DNA from: Hemerocallis citrina
Lineage: Eukaryota > Streptophyta > Magnoliopsida > Asparagales > Asphodelaceae
Length of the DNA: 64,000 nucleotides
Assembly (NCBI GenBank): GCA_017893485.1
Contig: CM030368.1
Span: 114,241,720 to 114,305,719 of the forward strand
Direction: 5' to 3'
Positions 1 through 10,205 of the stretch are shown piece by piece. A program made the position numbers and the translations under genes. Each line of letters opens with the position of its first letter. The stretch's first letter is position 1. The notes beneath the pieces were generated by a model, which worked only from the letters and a program-made list of their open reading frames with translations, was not told the DNA's origin and did not search any database.

Positions 1-221
1 TCCCTTGTTCTATGTTGGTGGACACGAACGGACCATGGTGGATCTTCAGCACTATGGGTATGCTGCAGTGTATCTGTAAGTTCGTCACGACTTTTGAGAG
101 AGGTCCAATGCAACGATTATTAGTGACAAACGGGGTAGCTCCCCAAATTTTATAACCTCCTCAATCATGTTGTACTTATCAGGAATAGGAAGTGTACAAT
201 AGTAGAGTGCATTGCATGGCG

Positions 222-484
222 AGGGTTCGAAACCCTAAAACTAGAGGAAACGGCTTGATCTGGAGCATATGTAGTATGGGATGCATGTGCATCCAGAGTC
301 TTGCTGACATTAGATTAAGTGCATCCGTTCTGTACTCTGTATTCTACATTAGACTTCAGGTCATGACATACACAAACACTAGGAAATTAGGGTGCACATT
401 TTTTTCCATTCAAGATGATCTGTGGATATGTAAGTTGGAGATTGTTGTTTTCTTATCAGCATTGTGTCAGTAGAATTACTGACG
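222..484 (+). promoter_or_regulatory. Shared LTR 3' module in A1 (T-arm-like hairpin, core, GTCAGT hairpin)
   Basis: AGGGTT-CGA-AACCCT at 222-236 is a perfect 6-bp hairpin that looks like a tRNA T-arm/B box. The 18-base core ATGTAGTATGGGATGCAT is at 269-286. GTCAGTAGAATTACTGAC at 466-483 is a second hairpin. The same parts in the same order occur in the A2, A3, C and TK1 LTRs. The function is not known; the place (3' half of the LTR) suggests a role in the transcript leader or 3' end. Confidence 0.55.
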
Positions 485-813
485 AGCCCACTCAATTAGG
501 TGTTGGAAACCGAAATCGGGAATGCGGGCTTCCAAATGGAGGAGCAGCGTACTTACCTACCATTCAAGCAGGTGCAGAAATATTGGAGTCACGTAACAGA
601 AGGCTCAAACTGAGGGGCAAGTCCCAGGAAGGTAGATAGACCACCCAGTGGAGTTTCGGCAGCGACCAGTTGATTACCATTCTGGAAGACAGAATATAGC
701 TTCACTAGAGGAGTCTGAATATTTGTAATAAGTTGTAATAAGCTATGTAATTTGTATTTCTTGTTCAAGGACAAGATAATATTTGTAACTAATGATGTAA
801 TAACTCTGAAGGC

Positions 814-828
814 AATAAAAGTTTTTTA
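814..828 (+). terminator. Probable poly(A) signal of LTR A1
   Basis: AATAAAAGTTTTTTA lies about 90 bp before the LTR end. The equivalent AATAAAAAGTTTTAAATTC is present in A2 (54515) and, on the minus strand, in A3 (60145) and C1 (10514). An AATAAA box at this spot in every copy fits the R-region 3' end of a retroelement transcript. Confidence 0.5.
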
Positions 829-920
829 TTTTCCGTACTTTCACTGTGTTGAGATGAATTTGAAGGCAAAGATTCTAGTTGTGTCACGGATGTCCAGTAA
901 CGGGGATCTGGGGCGTTACA

Positions 921-1252
921 AATAACTACCCACTAGTTCCATGTTCTTTGACCAATTCAAACCCTTCTCCCCTCCAATTAGCCATCCAAACAATGGTGAG
1001 ATATGCACAGGTTTATTTTTTGTACCAAAATAATGTGCATGATTCTCATACAATAAAAAAAATTCAAACATATTATGAATTCTTTTCAATCTAAATCTCC
1101 ATATGTTTAAATTAAGCATAATTTAAAAAATATTATGCACATTTCATTAATTCTATATATACAACAATACAATCAACACGTGCATTTAAAAACACATGTA
1201 AAGCACATAAGAATAAAAATATTTAAATTTTAATATTTTTGCGGTTGTTACA
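921..1252 (-). mobile_element. Terminal fragment of a minus-strand C-type LTR (C0)
   Basis: AT-rich sequence ending in TTTTTGCGGTTGTTACA at 1252. This resembles the right end of LTR C1 (TTTTGCGGGGTGTTACA at 14203), so in minus orientation this is the start of U3. A1 has inserted into it; the rest lies left of the window. No coding potential seen. Confidence 0.55.
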
Positions 1253-1259
1253 CTCTATA

Positions 1260-1951
1260 ATGGTGGGTCAGGTGGCTCTTGAGGTGGTGACCCACATTGC
1301 TACGCCAAGTGACAGGAAGACCCTTGCTCGCGTGACCTACGAGTCTAGCTACCTTTAGTTCTCCTAGACCTCTGTTATTGTACGGAGCTGACATTGACGA
1401 GTCGTGACCTCATTTTTATTTTTGAATTTTTATAACTATTTCACTGTCCTTCTACAGGATGTTCTGCAGAGGGCCGAGATCAGTGGGCAGTATGAGCATG
1501 AGCTCAAGTGGGCCAACCGAAGGGTATCCTAGGTGGAGAGGGAGTACAAAGAGGCGAAGCTCTGGGTTGAGGACCTCGAGAAGAGGGAGAAAGCTTTAGA
1601 GGTAGAGCTTTTATCTATGGCATCGGACGTGGATCATTTTTTAGAGGAGAAGGCGGCTTTGGTGGCAAACAAAGGGAACTGGTCAATGACCTAGAGAGCA
1701 CAATGGACAAGGTCATCACAGGGCAGGACAAGGGGTATGAATAAGCTCTTCAACACGTCTAGGAGAGGTATCCCGATCTCAACCTCGAAGAAGGCCTCTC
1801 CTTCAAGCCGAGGGTCTGTAGTACCCCCCCAACACCCGGAGAGAAACCCTAAAAAAATGAGGAGGTTCCCTTATCGCCCGCCAAGCATTAGGAGGTCAGG
1901 ACCGAGGCTCTTCAAGTTTCTCTTCGGGAGGTGCCCCTCTATCCTAAATAG
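1260..1951 (+). pseudogene. Opposite-strand spliced gene, copy 1 (C-terminal part, coiled coil)
   Basis: The exon from 1260 gives a stretch related to 'LEVVTHIATPSDRK', and copy 2 has the similar 'LQVVVHLTTPCNQA'. After an intron (1380-1457), the second exon encodes a charged coiled-coil run starting VLQRAEISGQYEHEL and containing VEREYKEAKLWVEDLEKREK. It ends in a segment (ITGQDKGYE, then ERYPDLNLEE) paralogous to ILGQDEGYN...KYPDLDL in copy 2. Several in-frame stops are present. The family is not recognised. It lies antisense to the Tat gag-pol, between pol and where the 3' LTR should be; antisense ORFs there are known for some Tat-lineage elements (Grande). No function is assigned. Confidence 0.5.
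1380..1457 (+). other. Probable 78-nt intron of copy 1
   Basis: GTACGG donor at 1380 and T-rich tract ending TTCTACAG at 1457. The length and position match the 78-nt intron of copy 2 (3676-3753), although the two intron sequences have diverged. This makes chance unlikely. Confidence 0.5.
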
Positions 1952-2785
1952 TAGGTCGTTGATTTTTATTTTGTTTTGTATTTACGTTGAATGTGAACAA
2001 GCCACCACCTCCTATATCTTTTCCATTTTTTGAATGAGAACGCTTTGGCATTTACAGCTCGTTTTGTTCGTCCCCCTTTTAGCATCTTTATTTGACCCTT
2101 AAGACCTAAATTATTTTGTTAATCAGATCGTGAGATATGAGCCTCAGATGAGGTTCCATCTCTCTGAGGCTAGCTGCATCAAGCGGAGAACACCATCGTC
2201 CACCTTCGGAAGGAAGCATGGGATAGGGAATAAGGAATTCAGCTACCATATTCGGCGGTCGCAAGGCGTGGCGCAAGAGCTCTCTCGCCTGAAGGGGTCC
2301 GTTCCCAATATCAGTTTAGCTCTTGTCTAGCCCGATGGGGATATCCTTTCTGGTTCATTTGGGAGCGATCCTTAGAGGCTATCCTCAAGCATATGCTCAT
2401 GGAGAGATTTGGAATATATTGTTTAAGGGTCAAGCTCAGGGAGTCGGATCCAACATCCTGCTTTTGGAGCCTGTTCTCGAGGTCAAATCCTTACCTGTGG
2501 ACCCGTTTTGTATTAAGGGCACCAGGTGATGCCCAAAGTGGAGTGGCCGGGTCGTCCAGTGTCGCTAGTGTCCAAGGAGGCCTTGGTTTGTCAGGGGTAG
2601 GCATGCTTCCCTCGAGGGTTGATGTTACAAACTTGAGGCCGGGTGTTGTCGAGGGAGAGTCCGAGGGTCAGGACTTTGTGCCCTAAACTTGTAATTTATG
2701 TAATTCCACGAATCTAATTTCAAGATGTAATTTTTTGTGTTGTGGTAATAAAAATATTTTTGCCCAGTTTGGCCATATAGCGAAT
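1952..2785 (+). other. 3' region of copy 1; no recognisable gene
   Basis: Begins with a T-rich 3'-UTR-like stretch (1960-2110). Open stretches on the plus strand between 2130 and 2686 match nothing I recognise and shift frame. They are GC-richer than the LTRs and similar in style to 4866-5252, suggesting another diverged unit of the same element. An AATAAAAATATTTTT motif at 2746 may be a poly(A) signal. Confidence 0.3.
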
Positions 2786-3110
2786 ATTGCATGACCCGAA
2801 ATACCATGCCGAGGAGCGAGGAACGGGCAAAGGGAATTTGGGGAGAAAATTCGCCAGCAACCCAGATTGCCTCGTTGAGTGACGAGGCACATGCCCAATG
2901 ACTTAGTGCAAGTTTGGGAGAAAACTCATGAGTGGCCCGAAGTACCATGTCGAAGGGCGAGACACGGGTCAAGCAAATTTTAAAAAAACTAAGAGTGACC
3001 CAAAGTACCACGCTAAGGGGCGAGGCCCAGGCTGGGTTACATAGTTGAAAAAAGCCCGCGAGTGACTCGTAGTGCCATGCCGACGAGCAAGGCATGGGCT
3101 AGCCAAATTT
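2786..3110. repeat. ~65-bp imperfect tandem repeats, block 1
   Basis: Five or so diverged monomers, each with a 'gagtgacccgaagtaccatg' phrase, then 'ccgaggggcgaggcacgggc', then 'gggagaaaactcg'. The same monomer recurs at 4405-4515 and 5510-5825. All three blocks lie in the region downstream of pol of the minus-strand Tat element; tandem repeats in 3' UTRs are known for that lineage. Confidence 0.7.
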
Positions 3111-3351
3111 TTGCGGACCTTCACATGTGCCTCACTAGTGTCTTCACGTGCGACGTCACGTTTTAGGTGCAGTAATCAAGGCATCTCCCTTCTCTTTTTT
3201 TATATATTTCCATCATCACTCTCATTTCTTCCACTTTGCCTTCTTTTCATCCACGCTCTCATTTCCCCCACTTTTCCTTCTTTTCATCCTCAAGTATGGT
3301 GACTGACGAGATGCTAAAGAGAGGCTAGCGGTGCTGAAGGCAAAACCGTAG

Positions 3352-4230
3352 AAGTGTCCTGCTCATTTGGAGCCTGACGAACCCTCGAAACAGAAGAAAC
3401 ATTCTGGCACTACAAAGGCCCCCGAGCCAACGGTGAAGCAGGAGGCGCCGAAGCCTCCCATCTCATCTTTGAAGATCACCATTGTCCTCTCAAAGTTGCC
3501 TTTGGCGGTGAAGGCGTGGGTGCACTCGTGGTACATCACCGAGGCAAACTTGCTTGTTGAGCATCTTAATTCTCTACAGGTGGTTGTTCACCTCACCACT
3601 CCCTGCAATCAGGCAGCTCTGAAGAAAGATTCAGAGGAGGATGTTTACGCCCGCTGGGAACAGGCTGCTGTTCTGGTAAGGTCATTCTTTTATTGTCGAA
3701 ACCTCATGATCTCCTTATTTTTATTTTGCTAAGTATAGTCTTGTTTCTTGTAGGCAGCGATCCACGGGGCCGTGCTGAAGAGGAGGCATGGGGTGCTTCT
3801 TTAGGGGGCTTTATGGGCTAAGATGGGTCAGAAGGAGATCATGGGGTGGAATAATGATCTCCGGTGAAGGTGAAGCAGTCTCGGGAGGAGCTGTCCAATG
3901 AAAAGGAGGAACTGACGAGGAGAAGCTGGCATGGTAGGCGAATGAGAAGAAACTATCAAATGATCGGGACGAAGCCTTCGATTGCGTTATCCTGGGACAG
4001 GATGAAGGTTACAACCGTGCCATCGAGCATGCCGGGGTTAAGTACCCGGATCTCGACCTCATGATTTTTTCTTAGAGATGAAGCTGGATGGGCTGCCTCG
4101 GCCAACTGGAGAGGAGCCATCACAAGGAGGGCATTTAGCGGCCCCTGAGCTTGTCAGCCCTGCGACTACAGCCACACCCGCTCCCACCGACACCACAGGT
4201 GGGCAAAGGCCTTCTTCTCCTAAGCAGTAG
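3352..4230 (+). pseudogene. Opposite-strand spliced gene, copy 2 (middle and C-terminus)
   Basis: Exon 3352-3675 encodes a Lys/Pro-rich run (KQKKHSGTTKAPEPTVKQE) and then a hydrophobic/charged segment ending YARWEQAAVL. It is joined in phase 0 across a 78-nt intron to AAIHGAVLKRRHGVLL. A stop follows. The downstream coding-like sequence (SREELSNEKEEL, ILGQDEGYNRA, KYPDLDL) then continues in shifting frames to a Pro/Thr-rich tail with a stop at 4228-4230. The coiled-coil part parallels copy 1. Not a family I recognise; no ATG is visible in this copy. Base composition and splice sites look gene-like, which is unusual between pol and LTR. It may be an extra ORF belonging to the Tat element or a captured host gene. 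Confidence 0.5.
3676..3753 (+). other. Probable 78-nt intron of copy 2
   Basis: Consensus donor CTG|GTAAGG and acceptor TTCTTGTAG|GC, with a U-rich body. Splicing joins the flanking frames without shift. It occupies the same position as the intron in copy 1. Confidence 0.6.
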
Positions 4231-4865
4231 GTTTTAGGATTTATTTTTTTTTCATATCTACGCCTTGCTGCAGACTGGCCACCGACCCCCATGTAGTCGT
4301 GCAATTAAAGAAATAAACAAACTATTTTTGCGTATGATCTTTTATTCCACGTTAAACTTCCTTGTATGATTCCTTTATTCAAAGTGAACTTGGGGAATAG
4401 ACCCGTAAGTGACCTGAATTACCACACTAACGCGTGAAGGATGAGACGATCAAATTGATGGGAAGGGTCTTTGAGCGACCCTGATTACCTGGCCAAGGGG
4501 TGAAGAACGGGCCAAGTGGATCTGCAATGAGGCTCGCGAGCAACAAAATAAGGTGATTGACCTGTTTCCTTCACGTGCATTTTGGAACTCTCTGGTTGGT
4601 CACATGAGTTGGCTTACGTCAGGGTGACTAGAATCGAATAGTTTCATCACCTTGGGATTCGAAACGTCTTACTTGGATTCGAAACATCCCTATATTGTGG
4701 CAGTTGGATGAAAGCGGAGAGCTAAGATCTTCCCACATCGATGTCACATGGGTTGAGGAGCATCTTCTAAAAGGCCTACAAATTTCCCAATTCCTCCAAG
4801 TTTTTTTGCATACAAGTTTCACGGTTTCCCTTTTCTGAATGACCTTTCTCTGAACTAATCTTTTA
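4231..4865. other. Non-coding spacer with stray ~65-bp repeat units
   Basis: 4231-4380 resembles the 3' flank after copy 1 and the stretch 5290-5410 (T-rich, 'gactggcyaccg' phrase). 4405-4515 holds about two diverged monomers of the 65-bp repeat. No gene seen. Confidence 0.4.
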
Positions 4866-5252
4866 GTGAGTGCCTCGAATAGCAATCCAATGGTAGAGAC
4901 AGACGAGGATGGGTGCCTCAGAGCAGAGTTTGGGGAGGTGTATCCCATGCTCTGTGGGCCTAATCCAGAGGGGATCGAGGTCCCTGTACGGGACTTGGGG
5001 ATATTTGGCCTACGTTCCAAGTGCTGGGACGGGAAGGAATGGGGACCTCGGCGTGGAACTTTAGGGAAATTTACCTCATGTTCTGAGGCCAGAGGATTGA
5101 GTGAATGCGACCATAGTGTGGAACTTGGAAAGATATACCCTGCATTTCGTGGTCCAAGGCTTGAGAGGACTGAGGTCCTGGGAGGGAACTTGGGGGTATT
5201 TAGCTCCGCTGACGTTTCTCGTGCTTGCGAAGTTCCTCAAGCTTTCTTCTAG
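4866..5252 (+). other. Open frame made of ~120-bp internal repeats, not recognised
   Basis: A 128-codon open frame. Its DNA consists of about three imperfect repeats: 'gagtttggggaggtgtatccc', 'gaactttagggaaatttacctc' and 'gaacttggaaagatataccctg', each followed by a 'tggacctcgg/gaggtcc' phrase. The repeats explain the long open frame, so protein coding is doubtful. No known domain is seen. It lies in the same 3' region of the Tat element as the antisense gene copies. Confidence 0.25.
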
Positions 5253-5509
5253 AATCATCCAGCCTTCATCCCGCCGTCAACGTTCGTGCACGACACCCCT
5301 ACCACACACTGATAGTTAGGGGCATTTAAGTGTAGTCCTTGATTGTTTATTTTCTATTTGATTTGCAAACTGTGGACTGGCTACCGCCTTATCATCTAAT
5401 TTATTCTTCATTTAGTAAAAGATCCTTTCTCCTTTTTTTTTCTAGCCTCTTGTCCGAACATATTTATCGAACGAATTAGCCGAGTCCCGTTGGGTGGGTC
5501 GAACCATCT

Positions 5510-5825
5510 TGTTGAAGTAACTCGCAAGTGATCCGGATTTCCACATCGAGGAGGGAGTCACGGGCCGAGTGACTTAGTGAGAAAAATACGTGAGTGATTC
5601 GAATTACCACCCCGATGGGCGAGGCCCAGGCCTGATGACTTAGCGAGAAAAAACTCGCATTTGACCCGAATTACCGCCTGGATGGGCGAGGCCCGGGTCT
5701 GATGACTTAGTGAGAAAAAATCACGTTTGACCTAGATTACCATGCCAAGGGGAAAGGTCTGGGCCGAACAACTTAGCGAGAAAAACTCGTGAGTGACCCG
5801 GATTACCACGCGGAGAGGCGAAGCG
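5510..5825. repeat. ~65-bp imperfect tandem repeats, block 3
   Basis: Five head-to-tail monomers with the common phrase 'gacccgaattaccac', a 'gatgggcgaggcccggg' box and a 'gacttagcgagaaaaactcg' end. This is the clearest of the three blocks. It abuts the end of the integrase reading frame (stop at 6008). Confidence 0.8.
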
Positions 5826-6007
5826 CTCCGAGGGTTACCCTTTTGGTTTTTTTTGCTGATGGTAGTAAGATAAAGTTTTGAGAAAGCATGGGATTTTGTG
5901 AAGCTTCATTGATTATTGAATAACTAGACTGGTTGCCTTTCGGCGAGTATTTATTATAGGTACTGGCCTTGACTACTTGATTATAATTTTCTTGAGGCGT
6001 TGGAGCG

Positions 6008-7330
6008 TTAGACACTCTCATGAAACTTCATCAAATGCTCTGCATTCTTGGTCCTCTTTATCACCTTGCCCCCCATGTCTTTAAGTCGGTAAGTCCCGGG
6101 GTGAACCACTTTGTAGACCTTATATGGGCCTTCCTAGTTTGGGGCGAGTTTTACTTTCTTGTTAGGTTCAGAAATTTCAAGCTATATCGGGACCAGGTTT
6201 TTCTCCTTGATGTTTGCCGGCCAAACTTTTTTTGTGTAGAACCGCTCTATCCTCTGCTGGTAGATGTTCCTTTTAACAATGGAATTTTCCTGTACCTCTT
6301 CGAGGAGGTCTCGGTTGGCTCGAAGGCCGTTGGAGTTCAAGTCCTCTTTGAAGCTCATTATTCGAGGAGAAGGAAGACTGACCTCCAGGGGGATCACAGC
6401 CTCGGTTCTGAACGAGATGTTAAATGGTCATTCTCCTATCAGAGTTCTCTTGGTCGTCATGTATGACTACAACACACTGGGGAGTTCTTCGACTCATAAT
6501 CCCATGGGGGACTCGTCTAGCTGCTTCTTGAGGCAGTTTAGAATTTGACGATTAGCATTTTCGGCCTGGCCATTGGACTGGGGGTGCAAGATAGACAAGA
6601 AGCGTTGTTGGATTCCTAGGTCGGTGCAGAACTTTTGGAAGCCTTTATCGGCGAACTAAGAACCATTGTCGGTGATTATAATTTGGTGGATCTGGAATCA
6701 GTAGATGATATTTTTCTAAAAGAGCTGCTCAGCTTGATACTCAGTTGTTGTAGTTAGGGGCTCAGCCTCGACCCATTTTGTGAAGTAGTATATGGCAACA
6801 ATGAGGAAGCATCGTTGAAGCGTTGCTTTAGGGAAGGGTCCAACAAAGTCCATCCCCAATATGGCGAAGGGGGCCAGGATTGCCAGCGACCTAAGCTTGG
6901 TTTGAGGGGCATATTTGATGGAACAGAACATTTGGCATGGGCCACATTTTTGGATGAGCTCCTAAGCATCCTGCAACATAGTCGGCTAGTAGTACCCATG
7001 GTTGAGTATCTTTCTTGCAGCACCCTGCTTCCCATGTGACAACTACTGACTTCCCCAAGCATCTCTTCGAGAGCATATTAGGCATCCCTGGGGGCAAGAC
7101 AACGGAGGTAGAGTCGTCCGTCGGCCATGGTGTACGACCGCTTGAACAATACCCCCTTGATGAGCACAAATATTTTGGCTCTTACACGGATGTTTCGTGC
7201 TTCTGATGGGTCCTGGGGTAAGTCTCCTTTTTGATAAAACATAGAATATGATCCATCCAGGTTGCAGACCATGGCTTGAGTTCAACGCAGAGGGCCTCAA
7301 CTTTTCTCTTATCGATGATGGGCTGAACAA
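6008..7330 (-). pseudogene. Tat-lineage Ty3/gypsy integrase, broken
   Basis: Reading leftward: a zinc-binding region (FVLIKGVLFKRS, then LYLRCLAPRDA), then PFAILGMDFVGPFPKA and VAIYYFTKWVEAEPL, then ITDNGS (second catalytic Asp) and HPQSNGQAENANR (catalytic Glu), then the C-terminal EGPYKVYKVVHPGTYRLKD and a stop at 6008-6010. The expected first catalytic Asp (VAxDYFTKW) is Tyr here. Stops interrupt the core (for example after QAEQLF) and frames shift in the zinc region. Family knowledge: the enzyme inserts element cDNA into the genome. This copy must be inactive. Confidence 0.85.
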
Positions 7331-8060
7331 GGACCTTTATAAGCAGTATTCAATGAAGACCCTCAAATGATGATGACGCCAGTTGGAACAATGCATTGAC
7401 CTGGCTGTTGTCTTCCCAAGGGATTTGGATGACCGAGGCATCTTCAAAGTTTGCCAAGATTCATCTGATGTGGGCCAGGTACTGGATCATGCGTGTGTCT
7501 CTGGCTTTGCATTCTCCGGAGACCTAATTGACCTCCAGTCGAGATTCACTGAAGGCCATGAGCAATCTCGCCCCGGCTTTGTGGGCTAGGAGCAGTCCGA
7601 CGATCAGTGCCTCGTAATCGACCTCATTGTTGGATGCCTGAAAGTTTAGGCACGAGGAGTACAAGAGAGCAATGCTATTTGGGCCCTACAGAATTACACC
7701 TACTCTGCTTTCTTCTTCGTAGGAGGACCCGTTCACATAAAGCTCCCATACCAGTGGTCCTGACCCTCGGATACCTCCTGGATGATGCACTTGGTGATGA
7801 ACTCACCCAATGCTTGTCCCTTAATGGCAGTCCTCAGCTTATAGCTTATGTCATGTTGGTTTAGCTCAATTAAAAACTTGATCAGTCATATGGAGCTCTC
7901 AGGTTTGTTCAAGATTTGCTTCAAAGGCTGGTTAGTGAGGACTTAAATGGAGTGGTCCTGGAAATTGGGGCGAAGCTTTCATGCCGCCATAATCTGGGTG
8001 TAAGTTATTTTCTCCATCTCTGAGTTTCGGACCTAGGTGTTGGCACGTAGTAAATGGGCT
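7331..8060 (-). pseudogene. Tat-lineage RNase H, broken
   Basis: Minus-strand frames give VGVILxGPNSIALLYSSCL, then FQASNNEVDYEALIVGLLLA (the conserved NNExxYEAL motif) and a SESRLEVN stretch matching the SDSxLVVN motif of plant Tat RNase H. The Asp of the last motif is Glu here. Frames shift and stops occur. It sits between RT and integrase as expected. Confidence 0.75.
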
Positions 8061-9085
8061 TCAGAGCCTCCCCTTCTTCTCAGACTAAAATTGCACTGAG
8101 GGTGTGCTTGGATGCCACCAAGTAAAGGTATAGGACTTTGCCCGGCTCAGGTTTGCTTAGCAAAGGGGGATTAGTGAGGTATCCTTTATATGGATGAAGG
8201 CATGTTGCCGGGGCTCTCCCTATTCGAAGTTCTTAGCCCCTCACAGAGCTTTGAAGAAAGGAAGGGACTTTTCCCATAATTTCGTGAGGAAGCACCTGAT
8301 TGCTACCAGTCGGTCCATGAGCTTTTGAACTTCTTAGACATTCATGGGCAGCATCGTATCGAGGATAGCTTGAATCTTCTCTAGGTTCGCCTCAATCCCC
8401 CGTTGGCTGACCATGATGCCAAGTAACTTTCTCGAGGTTACGCCGAAGGGCACACTTCGATAGGTTTAGTCTCATATTATTCTTTCTCACAACAACGAAA
8501 GCCTCCTCAAGGTCTCTCACGTGGTTTTCGGAATCGAGGCTTTTGACGAGCATGTCGTCCACATACATTTTCATATTTTGGCCAATCTATTTTTTGAAGA
8601 CTTTGTTCACCAGCATCTAATAGGTGGCTCTGACATTCTTCAGGCTGAAGGACATGACCCGATAGCAATAAAGCCCCTGGTCTGTATTGAAAGATGTCTT
8701 CGGGATATCTGGGGGTGGGAAAATTTGGATTTGGGTGTATCTGGAGAAGACATCCATGAAGCTCTGGAGTTCATGTGCAGATGTCGCATCAATCATAACA
8801 TCAATGCTTGGAAGTGGGAAGAGATCCTTTGGGCATACTTTGTTAAGGTCCACGAAATTGATACAGATCCTCTACTTGTCGGATGCCTTCTTCACCATCA
8901 TGACATTTGCAAATCATTCTAGGTAGTTGCCCTCTATGATAAAGTGGGCATAGAGGAGTTTTTTGACTTCCTCCTTCATAGCCTGCTGTCTCTCGGGCGC
9001 AAACTTTCGTCACTTCTACTATGCTGGTTTTGAGTCTGGATTGACGGTTAACTTGTGCATGTTCTATTCCTCTAAAATGCCATTT
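8061..9085 (-). pseudogene. Tat-lineage reverse transcriptase, broken
   Basis: From right to left: RKFAPERQQAMKEEVKKLL, WRICINFVDLNKVCPKD, FPLPSIDVMIDATSAHEL, SFMDVFSRYTQI, KTSFNTDQGLYCYRVMSF, and the catalytic box MYVDDMLVKS at about 8545-8574, followed by NNMRLNLSKCAL. The order and wording are diagnostic of the Tat lineage. The YVDD motif survives, but stops (for example before IGQNMKMYVDD) and shifts separate the blocks. The 8061-8380 end corresponds to the thumb/connection and is poorly preserved. Confidence 0.88.
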
Positions 9086-9214
9086 ATGTCCGAGGGGTCC
9101 AAGAAAACACATCCTGGTTCAGTCGGATGCAGCTGATGATCCCTTCGTTGTGGTTAGAAACCTTGGTTATCTGGAATTGTTTGGTTTCGTCTGCCTCAGA
9201 AAAGGGGATTTATT

Positions 9215-9870
9215 TTAGCTCTCCGACCGGTTCAGAGCTAATCAAGCTTCTGTCATTGGAGAGTTCAACCACGTCGATGGGGAAGATGGATTCTCCCACT
9301 GTGGTGATGTATCTAGCTCGGGCGGCCTCCTGACTGCCCTTTACAACTCCAACCTCGACCTTTGTAGGGAATTTCATCCTCATGTGGTAAGTCGAGGCTA
9401 CAACTTGGAAAGATGCGAGACTGGGCCGCCCAAAGATGGCGTTATAGGTGGCTTTGAGATCAACCACCATGAAGTCCATCTGCTCAGTGCAGATGGTAGG
9501 GGATTTTCCCATGGTCACATCCAGAGTGACTATTCCTCCAATTTGAACTGGAGCTCTAGAGAAACCGTGAAGAGTGCACGCCTCCAGCTTCAGCCTTTCT
9601 CAGGAAGGCTTCAGTCCTTCGAAGCCGACAACAAATAAGATTTTCATGAAGCAGCCATTGTCCACAAGGATGCAGCGGACCTCATGGTTAGCCAAGCCGA
9701 GGTTGATTACCAATGCATCACAGTGGGGAGTGTGGATGCCCTCGAGGTCTTTGTCCGAGAATGAGACAGTGAGCTTTCGGCCTTGGGGAGGGGGTCGGTT
9801 ACGGACTGAGTTCGCTTCTCTGACGAATGCTCTGCTGGAAGAGTTGGAGTCACCCCCATGGGCCCCCAAG
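9215..9870 (-). pseudogene. Tat-lineage aspartic protease, broken active site
   Basis: Minus-strand frames read LTVSFSDKDLEGIHTPHCDAL, then RCILVDNGCFMKILF, then VQIGGIVTLDVTMGKSPT and the typical TYNAIFGRPSLASFQVVAST with YHMRMKFPT. The catalytic D-[TS]-G box is D-N-G, so the site is lost. It lies between gag and RT as usual for the lineage. Confidence 0.8.
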
Positions 9871-9949
9871 TATGGAGTGGAGGATGGTCATCCTTTCGAA
9901 ATTCTGTGGCTCGGAGTCTCGCTCTGGGAGTTTATTTGGCCCTAAGGAG

Positions 9950-10205
9950 GGGGGAGTTCCTCTGATCCTGTTGAGTGAACTTCTACAAGTAGCCCTTACA
10001 GATGAGGGCTTCTATCTCGTCTTCTAGAGTCCGAAAGTTATCAGTCTCATGATCGTGGTTTTGGTGGAATCGACACCAGAACCTTCTATCACTCATTTTG
10101 TTGGCATTATTCATACGAGGGGGGTGTCGGATCAGCCCATCTTCCTCGAATTCCATGAGGATAGTGGAGATACTTGTGTTAAGCGAAGTGAACTTGTCGA
10201 ATCAG
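9950..10205 (-). pseudogene. C-terminal end of Tat-lineage Gag, truncated
   Basis: The minus strand gives FTSLNTSISTILMEFEEDG, then RRFWCRFHQNHDHETDNFRT and LEDEIEALICKGYL. This is the CxFHxxHxHxTxxC-like end of Tat Gag, with the last Cys replaced. Homology stops abruptly at about 10205, where unrelated plus-strand sequence begins. Most of gag and the 5' LTR are therefore missing. Confidence 0.75.

Larger units (their letters stand above)
1..920 (+). mobile_element. 3' part of long LTR, family A (copy A1)
   Basis: The stretch ends in GGGGCGTTACA at 920, a typical Ty3/gypsy LTR terminus. It aligns by eye with the 3' ends of the LTRs ending at 54622 (plus) and starting at 60058 (minus). Shared landmarks are the core at 269-286, the hairpin at 466-484 and an AATAAAAG motif at 814. 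The 5' part lies outside the window, so it is unknown whether this is a solo LTR or part of a full element. It lies inside the U3 tail of a minus-strand C-type LTR (921-1252). Confidence 0.75.

Noticed and set aside
7043..9112. Plus-strand frames of 60-133 codons opposite the Tat pol
   Set aside because: Shadows of the minus-strand integrase, RNase H and RT, whose motifs are unmistakable.
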